Origin: Sphingomonas bacterium
GTDB lineage: Bacteria; Pseudomonadota; Alphaproteobacteria; Sphingomonadales; Sphingomonadaceae
DNA length: 11,271 nucleotides
Assembly (NCBI GenBank): GCA_026785965.1
Contig: JAJAYY010000148.1
Span: 1-11,271 of the forward strand
Reading direction: 5' to 3'
In this document: positions 7,210 to 11,271 of the stretch, piece by piece
Layout of the letters: the number at the start of each line of letters is the position of its first letter
Position numbering within the stretch: the stretch's first letter is position 1
Program-made: the position numbers and the translations under genes
Notes under the pieces: generated by a model
Seen by the model: the letters and a program-made list of their open reading frames with translations, nothing else
What the model was told of the DNA's origin: nothing
The model's database searches: none

Positions 7210-7689
7210 ATGACCATCCAGGTCGGCGACCGCCTTCCCGACGTGCAACTGACCCTCGCCACGCCCGAGGGACCGGTGCCGGTCAAGAGCGGCGACTATT
7301 TCGCCGGCAAGCGGGTCGCGTTGTTCGCCGTGCCCGGCGCCTACACCCCGCCCTGCTCGGCCAAGCATTTGCCGAGCTATGTCGAGCAAGCCGCCGAATT
7401 GAAGGCCAAGGGCATCGACGAAATCGTCGCCACGAGCGTCAACGACGCCTTCGTGATGGGCGCGTGGAACAAGGATCAGGGCAGCGAAGACATCACCATG
7501 CTGGCCGACGGCAATGGCGAATTTGCCAAGAGCCTCGGGCTCGAAATGGACGGATCCAAGTTCGGCATGGGCCAGCGCAGCCAGCGCTATTCGATGATCG
7601 TCAACGATGGCGTGGTCGAGCAGCTCAATGTCGAAGCACCGGGCGAATATCAGGCGTCGAGTGCGGAAACATTGCTCGGCCAACTGTAA
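7210..7689 (+). CDS. Peroxiredoxin, Prx5-like, single-cysteine
   Basis: A 159-residue thioredoxin-fold peroxidase that reduces hydrogen peroxide and organic peroxides in the cytoplasm. The peroxidatic site is VPGAYTPPCS (residues 41-50) with Cys49; the usual Prx5 motif is PGAFTPTCS, so the Thr before the Cys is replaced here by Pro. KHLPSYV follows as usual, and the SVNDAFVMGAW block (about 77-87) is the conserved Prx5 segment with the NDxFVMxAW core. Cys49 is the only cysteine, so there is no resolving cysteine; reduction by glutathione/glutaredoxin or another partner is expected. The ATG is fixed by AGGAG with an 8-base spacer. It is divergent from yqgE and followed by a plus-strand membrane protein gene. 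Family call is strong; the physiological reductant is not visible. Confidence 0.93.
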   Translation: MTIQVGDRLPDVQLTLATPEGPVPVKSGDYFAGKRVALFAVPGAYTPPCSAKHLPSYVEQAAELKAKGIDEIVATSVNDAFVMGAWNKDQGSEDITMLADGNGEFAKSLGLEMDGSKFGMGQRSQRYSMIVNDGVVEQLNVEAPGEYQASSAETLLGQL

Positions 7690-7703
7690 GCCTTATTATC
7701 GCT

Positions 7704-7728
7704 CGGCGGGGAGCGACCCTTCCCGCCG
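7704..7728. repeat. GC-rich hairpin after the peroxiredoxin gene
   Basis: CGGCGGG (7704-7710) and CCCGCCG (7722-7728) form a perfect 7-bp stem with an 11-base loop, 14 bases after the peroxiredoxin stop. No T-run follows on either strand, so it is not a canonical intrinsic terminator. It could stabilise the 3' end of the peroxiredoxin mRNA or act as a weak pause. Confidence 0.4.
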
Positions 7729-7737
7729 TGCGTTACG

Positions 7738-7766
7738 TCCTCACAATCCTTGAACTTTTGTGAGGA
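7738..7766 (+). promoter_or_regulatory. 9-bp inverted repeat enclosing the ribosome-binding site of the next gene
   Basis: TCCTCACAA (7738-7746) and TTGTGAGGA (7758-7766) are perfect 9-bp arms with an 11-base spacer. The right arm contains most of the GAGGAG Shine-Dalgarno (7762-7767) of the gene starting at 7776. As RNA this would hide the ribosome-binding site; as DNA it could be a dimeric-protein operator. Which of these is used cannot be told from sequence. Confidence 0.55.
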
Positions 7767-7775
7767 GTAACACCG

Positions 7776-8264
7776 ATGGCTACGACCAAGAGCACCACCC
7801 CGCGCCGCCGCACCGCCAAGCCGCGCACCACAACGCGCGCCAAAGCCGACACCTCGATTGTCGCGCGCACCGGGCGGACGATCAAGGCGAGTCCCTATAC
7901 CAGCGCCGCGATTGCGACCGGCGCGGTGACCGCAGTCGCCGCCGCTGCCGCCGGTGCGTTCTTTTTTTCGCGCCGCGACAAATCGTTCAAGCAAGCGAGC
8001 GAAGAATTGACCAACCGCGTCAAGGACGGCTTCGCGAGTGCCAGTGGAACGGTCAAGGACGGGTTTGCCGGCGCGAGCGACAAGATCAAGGATCTCGCCG
8101 AGCGCGGCACCGACTATCTGAAAGGCGACAGCGACAGCGGCAAGGTTCTCAGCCAGGCCGAACTCGCCGAAGAAGCGTTGACCCTCAAGCAAACCGGCCA
8201 GTCGACGGCCACGGTCGATAAACTCGCCAGCGACCAGGCCAAGGTCGGCAGCGTCGCTTATTAA
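7776..8264 (+). CDS. Small membrane-anchored protein with 11-residue amphipathic repeats, unknown function
   Basis: I do not recognise a named family. The 162-residue product has a very basic Lys/Arg/Thr/Pro-rich start (1-24), then one hydrophobic stretch of mostly Ala/Val (about 43-64, ending AFFFSRR). After that come charged amphipathic helices with an 11-residue period: SFKQASEELTN (70-80), RVKDGFASASG (81-91), TVKDGFAGASD (92-102) and KIKDLAERGTD (103-113). The C-terminal region is rich in Ala, Lys and Thr, ending SVAY. The layout recalls YtxH/YqjD-type stress membrane proteins and LEA-like 11-mers. The basic start would face the cytoplasm if it is a membrane protein; topology is inferred. 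The ATG follows GAGGAG by 8 bases. It has no operon partner: a hairpin precedes it and a strong terminator follows. Confidence 0.85.
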   Translation: MATTKSTTPRRRTAKPRTTTRAKADTSIVARTGRTIKASPYTSAAIATGAVTAVAAAAAGAFFFSRRDKSFKQASEELTNRVKDGFASASGTVKDGFAGASDKIKDLAERGTDYLKGDSDSGKVLSQAELAEEALTLKQTGQSTATVDKLASDQAKVGSVAY

Positions 8265-8285
8265 GCGGTCTGACTGATCGCGACC

Positions 8286-8319
8286 AAAGGGGAGTGCCGG
8301 TGCGGCGCTCCCCTTTTTT
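8286..8319 (+). terminator. Strong intrinsic terminator between convergent genes
   Basis: GGGGAGTGCC (8289-8298) pairs with GGCGCTCCCC (8304-8313), with one G-T pair and a 5-base GGTGC loop. Six T residues follow (8314-8319), and the AAA before the stem extends it. It terminates the plus-strand gene ending at 8264. On the minus strand the tail is only TTT, so it is probably weaker for the hydrolase operon ending at 8327. Confidence 0.93.
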
Positions 8320-8326
8320 ATGCAGA

Positions 8327-9082
8327 TCATTGAGTCACGAACTCCACCAGCGCATCGCCGAAATCGGGCTTGGTGACGCTCGACATGTGGGTCCCGGGAA
8401 CCGCGACATAGGTGGCGTCGGGGAGCGCTGTGGCGAGCCTCGGGGCCGAACCATTATCCTCATCCTCGGACCCGCACAGCACCAATGTCGGCATCGTGAA
8501 CGCCGCGAGCCATTCGGGGTGGGCATCGGTGAAGGTTGGCAGGAGCAAGGACGCGGCGACGCGGTCGACCTTCATCGTCTTCATGAACTGGATCGCCAGC
8601 CAATGCTTGTCGCCGCGGCTCGCGCTGTCGAAATTGGCGATCGCATCGACGAAGAAATGCTTGCGCTCGAGCCATCCGGTTAGACCTTCAAGCCCCATTC
8701 CAGCGAGGATAGCGCGCTTTGGCCTCAATCCCTCGCCCACCCCCTGCACCGTGGTGCGCGCCCCGAGCGAGAAACCGCCGAGATCATAATCGGTCAGCCC
8801 CAAATGCGAGACAAGTTCCTCGAGGTCGCGGCCGAGGATGCCGTTGGGATAATTTGCGGGGTCATGCGGCGCTGCGCTTTGCCCATGCGCGCGAAGATCG
8901 GGCATGATCACGCGGCAACCCTTGGCGGCAAGCTTGGCGGCATGGCCGAACTTGATCCAGTTGACCTGAGCCTCCGAGAACAGCCCGTGCAGCAACACCA
9001 CCGCACGCCCCTGCCCGACTTCATGCCACGCCAAATCTATTCCGTCCGACGCGGTCCAGCGGTGGACAATCGATGCGGTCAT
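8327..9082 (-). CDS. Alpha/beta hydrolase
   Basis: A 251-residue alpha/beta-hydrolase-fold protein. It has the VVLLHGL oxyanion strand (28-34), MPDLRAHGQS (60-69), and the nucleophile elbow GGFSLGA with Ser105. The likely acid is Asp207 in LCGSEDEDNG, and the base His232 in VPGTHMS. This gives a complete Ser-Asp-His triad. There is no signal peptide, so it should be cytoplasmic. The substrate cannot be read from sequence; esterase, lactonase or C-C hydrolase activities are all possible. The ATG at 9082 overlaps the stop of the GFA-type gene as ATGA, so it is the last gene of a coupled set. The shared hairpin at 8286-8319 lies just after its stop. Confidence 0.92.
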   Translation of the reverse strand: MTASIVHRWTASDGIDLAWHEVGQGRAVVLLHGLFSEAQVNWIKFGHAAKLAAKGCRVIMPDLRAHGQSAAPHDPANYPNGILGRDLEELVSHLGLTDYDLGGFSLGARTTVQGVGEGLRPKRAILAGMGLEGLTGWLERKHFFVDAIANFDSASRGDKHWLAIQFMKTMKVDRVAASLLLPTFTDAHPEWLAAFTMPTLVLCGSEDEDNGSAPRLATALPDATYVAVPGTHMSSVTKPDFGDALVEFVTQ

Positions 9083-9525
9083 TCGGGCATCACGCCGGTC
9101 GCCTGCGTCCAGCGATCGACCAGGCGCTGATATTCGTCCGACCGTGTGCGCGGCAAGCCCGCCGTCTCCAGCCAGCGCTCATGCATGCTTTCCACGCCGA
9201 AATGGCTGGTCGGCTTGAACCGCGACGGGTCGTCGAACGCGGCGACGGTCAGATCCATCTTGTCGGTGTCGGTGTCGCAACGGAAGCCGAGCGAGGTCCC
9301 GCAGGCCGAACAGAACGGACGCCGGGCGATCGGGCTGCTGCGATACCAGTCGGGCTCGGTCGTCCAGCATACCGCCGCCTGTGCGATCCCGACCATCGCG
9401 AGGCTGACATTGCCGCTCGCGCGCTGGCACATCCGGCAATGGCACAGATAGGCGTCGTCGCTGTCGATCACAGCTTCGAACCGGATCCGCCCGCACGCGC
9501 AGCCACCGTCGAGCGCTTGGCTCAC
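9079..9525 (-). CDS. GFA-family zinc protein (glutathione-dependent formaldehyde-activating enzyme-like)
   Basis: A 148-residue protein with the full zinc-ligand pattern of the GFA/CENP-V fold: Cys9 and Cys11 (GGCACG), Cys28, Cys30 and Cys33 (LCHCRMC), and Cys72 and Cys75 (FCSACGTSLGF). Founding members speed up formation of S-hydroxymethylglutathione, but most small bacterial relatives have no proven activity, so only the fold is claimed. The start is a GTG at 9525 overlapping the lipoprotein stop as GTGA; the end overlaps the hydrolase start as ATGA. These overlaps point to co-translation in one operon with the lipoprotein and hydrolase, and probably with asd upstream. The region after the fold (about 105-148) is basic and Trp-containing and carries no recognisable motif. 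Confidence 0.92.
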   Translation of the reverse strand: MSQALDGGCACGRIRFEAVIDSDDAYLCHCRMCQRASGNVSLAMVGIAQAAVCWTTEPDWYRSSPIARRPFCSACGTSLGFRCDTDTDKMDLTVAAFDDPSRFKPTSHFGVESMHERWLETAGLPRTRSDEYQRLVDRWTQATGVMPE

Positions 9526-10028
9526 GGCGCGCCGGTTCCCAGAGGCGGCGAAGACATATGTTCGTGAACGATCTTGAAGGTGCCGTCGTTCTGGCGCTGA
9601 TAAACTTGCGTGTAGCGGGCTTTCAGGACCGGGCGTGCGGTGCCGACATTGGCAGTGAAGCTGAGCACGCCCGAGGCGACGATGGTGTCATTGTCGAGCA
9701 ATTGGACATGGCGCGGGTCGACGCGGAAGTCGGCCGGCTTCATCGTCAGGAAGGCGGCATTGCCGCGCGTCTGAATGTTGCGGTCGGTGGTTGGGGCTAG
9801 CGCGCTGGTATCGAACACCACCGCGCCATCGGCATAGTTCGCCATCACCGTCTCAATGCGATTGCTGCTCCACGCGGCTTCGGCATCGGCGACAATTTTT
9901 TCGGCGTCGGCCTGGGTCAGCGGCGCTGCGGTCGCGCCCTGCTCCGCCGCGTCGGCGGGGGCGGACTTTTGCACATTGCACGCCGCGAGCGCTAACGCCG
10001 TCACGCCGATTAGAAGCCTGGAACGCAT
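9522..10028 (-). CDS. Lipoprotein with SnoaL/NTF2-like domain
   Basis: A 168-residue product starting MRSRLLIGVTALALAACNV: a short basic start, hydrophobic core and lipobox LAAC with Cys17, so it should be exported, lipidated and anchored in a membrane. After an Ala-rich linker comes a small cone-shaped-barrel type domain (about 37-165). The pattern ADAEKIVADAEAAWSSNRIETVMANYADGAVVFD recalls SnoaL/DUF4440-type proteins and ends with the YQRQNDGTFKIVHEH strand typical of this fold. A ligand-binding or non-enzymatic role is possible; no function is claimed. I start at the ATG at 10028 because AAGGAG lies 7 bases upstream; a GTG at 10031 directly before it is only 4 bases away. It starts 34 bases after the asd stop and overlaps the GFA gene by 4 bases. 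Confidence 0.85.
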   Translation of the reverse strand: MRSRLLIGVTALALAACNVQKSAPADAAEQGATAAPLTQADAEKIVADAEAAWSSNRIETVMANYADGAVVFDTSALAPTTDRNIQTRGNAAFLTMKPADFRVDPRHVQLLDNDTIVASGVLSFTANVGTARPVLKARYTQVYQRQNDGTFKIVHEHMSSPPLGTGAP

Positions 10029-10033
10029 CACAA

Positions 10034-10047
10034 ATCTCCTTCAGGAG
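10034..10047 (-). promoter_or_regulatory. Palindrome over the lipoprotein gene's ribosome-binding site
   Basis: TCTCCT-GA-AGGAGA on the minus strand contains the Shine-Dalgarno AAGGAGA of the lipoprotein gene. A 5-bp stem with a TGAA tetraloop is possible. It may moderate translation in the asd downstream gap; it is short and could be chance. Confidence 0.3.
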
Positions 10048-10062
10048 AGCCGACGCTACACC

Positions 10063-11091
10063 CTAGGCCGCCTTCTGCAAGTGGCGCCTACCGAGCAGTT
10101 CGGCGATCTGGACCGCGTTCAATGCGGCGCCCTTGCGGAGATTATCGCTGACGACCCAGATGCTGAGCCCATTGTCGACCGTCGGATCCTCGCGGACACG
10201 CGACACGAAGGTGGCATAATCGCCGACGCATTCGACCGGGGTGACGTAGCCGCCGTCCTCGCGCTTATCGACCAGCATGATGCCGGGGGCTTCGCGCAGG
10301 ATCGACTGCGCCTGCTCGGCAGAGATTTCGTCCTCGAACTCGATGTTGATCGCTTCGCTATGCCCGACGAATACCGGAACGCGGACGCAAGTCGCGCTGA
10401 CCTTGATCGACGAACCGAGGATCTTCTTGGTCTCGACGACCATCTTCCATTCTTCCTTGGTCGAGCCGTCGTCGAGGAAATCGTCGATGTGGGGGATGAC
10501 GTTGAACGCGATCTGCTTGGTGAATTTTTGCGGCGCGTTGGCGTCGCCGACGAAGATGTTGCGGCTTTGCTCGAACAATTCGTCCATTCCGGCTTTGCCC
10601 GCGCCCGACACCGACTGGTAAGTCGCGACGACGACGCGCTTGATCCGCGCCGCATCGTGAAGCGGCTTGAGCGCGACGACCATTTGCGCAGTCGAGCAAT
10701 TGGGGTTGGCGATGATGTTCTTGGCGCGATAGCCGTCGATCGCCTCGGGATTGACCTCTGGCACGATCAGCGGAACGTCGGGGTCCATGCGATAATATGA
10801 GCTATTGTCGATCACGGTGCAGCCCGCCGCGGCGGCACGTGGAGCATGCGCCCGGCTGACCTTCGAGCCGACGGCGAACAAGGCGATGTCCCAGCCTTCG
10901 AAATCGAAATGATCGATATTCTGGACCTTGAGCTCCTTGCCCGAGTCGCCGAAGTCGATGATGTTGCCGGTCGACCGCGGGCTCGCCACCGCGGCGACCT
11001 CGTCAGCCGGGAATTGGCGCTCGGCGAGCACATTCAAGATCTCGCGCCCGACGTTGCCCGTGGCGCCAACCACCACGATCCGATAGCCCAT
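10063..11091 (-). CDS. asd: Aspartate-semialdehyde dehydrogenase
   Basis: A 342-residue enzyme that reduces aspartyl-4-phosphate to aspartate-4-semialdehyde with NADPH, the branch point to lysine/diaminopimelate, threonine and methionine. NADPH binding is VVGATGNVG (7-15). The active-site Cys132 is in NPNCST, the SVSGAGKAG loop lies at 160-168, the EEWKM segment at 213-217, and RVPVFVGHS carries Arg237 and catalytic His244. Length and motif order fit the Gram-negative asd group. The ATG at 11091 has AAGGA 8 bases upstream. The stop is followed after 34 bases by the lipoprotein gene with no terminator between them, so a four-gene transcript is likely. Its link to ahcY through methionine is only metabolic, not an operon. 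Confidence 0.97.
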   Translation of the reverse strand: MGYRIVVVGATGNVGREILNVLAERQFPADEVAAVASPRSTGNIIDFGDSGKELKVQNIDHFDFEGWDIALFAVGSKVSRAHAPRAAAAGCTVIDNSSYYRMDPDVPLIVPEVNPEAIDGYRAKNIIANPNCSTAQMVVALKPLHDAARIKRVVVATYQSVSGAGKAGMDELFEQSRNIFVGDANAPQKFTKQIAFNVIPHIDDFLDDGSTKEEWKMVVETKKILGSSIKVSATCVRVPVFVGHSEAINIEFEDEISAEQAQSILREAPGIMLVDKREDGGYVTPVECVGDYATFVSRVREDPTVDNGLSIWVVSDNLRKGAALNAVQIAELLGRRHLQKAA

Positions 11092-11116
11092 CGCTCATGT
11101 CCTTGTGTTTGTGCGT

Positions 11117-11141
11117 GGGGGCGAGGTGGTGCCCCGCCCCC
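11117..11141. repeat. GC-rich hairpin between the S9 peptidase and asd
   Basis: GGGGGCG (11117-11123) and CGCCCCC (11135-11141) form a perfect 7-bp stem with an 11-base loop just after the peptidase stop. No T-run follows on the minus strand, so termination of the peptidase gene here is uncertain. The 56-base gap to asd holds no other clear promoter. Confidence 0.45.
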
Positions 11142-11147
11142 GACATG

Positions 11148-11271
11148 TCAACGCGGACCGCCCGGAACGCCGTTGCGATCGAGGAAGCTGAGGATCGTCC
11201 GCCACAGATGCGTGCGGACCTTTTCGCCCGCGGGGCTGTGCGTCTGGCCGGGATAGACCATCACTTCGAAC
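11148..11271 (-). CDS. S9-family peptidase (prolyl oligopeptidase/DPP-like), C-terminal end only
   Basis: The frame entering from the right edge ends at a TGA at 11150-11148. Its last 40 residues begin FEVMVYPGQTHSPAGEK and continue with HLWRTILSFLDRN. YPGQTH-S carries the catalytic His of the alpha/beta-hydrolase domain in S9 peptidases, and HLWxxxxxFLDR is the usual last helix. The nucleophile Ser, the acid and the beta-propeller would lie outside the window, so exact subfamily (S9B dipeptidyl peptidase IV-like or S9C acylaminoacyl) cannot be decided. It is upstream of asd on the same strand. Confidence 0.75.
   Translation of the reverse strand, partial: FEVMVYPGQTHSPAGEKVRTHLWRTILSFLDRNGVPGGPR

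Noticed and set aside
7087..7683. N-terminal extension of yqgE to 7683
   Set aside because: It is the antisense of the peroxiredoxin gene. The family's normal N-terminus begins at the ATG at 7086.
7690..7775. EcfG general-stress promoter (GGAAC-N16/17-CGTT) for the repeat protein gene
   Set aside because: There is a CGTT at 7731 but no GGAAC at the right distance upstream of it.
1..11271. CRISPR array, insertion sequence, prophage, tRNA or rRNA
   Set aside because: No regularly spaced direct repeats, transposase or integrase motifs, or tRNA-like cloverleaf were seen; gene content is uniformly core chromosomal.

Overview
This is a GC-rich chromosomal window with dense, mostly minus-strand genes. 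It is best explained as an alphaproteobacterium of the Sphingomonadales (Sphingomonas-like). The main reasons are a DivL-type pseudo-histidine kinase with tyrosine at the H-box, an AmgK/MurU peptidoglycan-recycling pair next to tsaE and addB, a 470-residue AhcY, and the general protein style. This assignment comes from recognising families, not from a search. I see no mobile element, CRISPR array, tRNA or rRNA.

Layout, read along the minus strand from right to left. At the right edge is the C-terminal end of an S9-family (prolyl oligopeptidase/DPP-like) peptidase (11271-11148). Then comes asd (aspartate-semialdehyde dehydrogenase), followed 34 bases later by a run of small genes whose ends overlap by 4 bases: a SnoaL/NTF2-like lipoprotein, a GFA-type zinc protein and an alpha/beta hydrolase. 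This group ends at a strong hairpin (8286-8319) that also terminates the convergent plus-strand gene.

The only plus-strand genes are in the middle: a one-cysteine Prx5-like peroxiredoxin (7210-7689) and a small membrane-anchored protein with 11-residue amphipathic repeats (7776-8264). The peroxiredoxin is divergent from yqgE/algH (7086-6526).

Immediately after the yqgE stop is a perfect ATATAAAG-N4-CTTTATAT palindrome, then an 87-base leader that can fold in two competing ways, then ahcY (6419-5007), which ends at a clear intrinsic terminator. This looks like control of S-adenosylhomocysteine recycling, with a SahR-like repressor as the best guess.

The left half is a tightly coupled five-gene operon on the minus strand: divL, tsaE, amgK, murU, addB (the last running off the left edge). 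Every junction overlaps by 4 to 16 bases. It links a cell-cycle signalling pseudokinase with tRNA t6A modification, reuse of cell-wall MurNAc, and double-strand break repair. The most notable items are the Tyr574 DivL kinase, the ahcY operator and leader, and the repeat protein whose Shine-Dalgarno lies inside a 9-bp inverted repeat. I did not find a wholly new multi-gene system here; most of the window is ordinary core chromosome.
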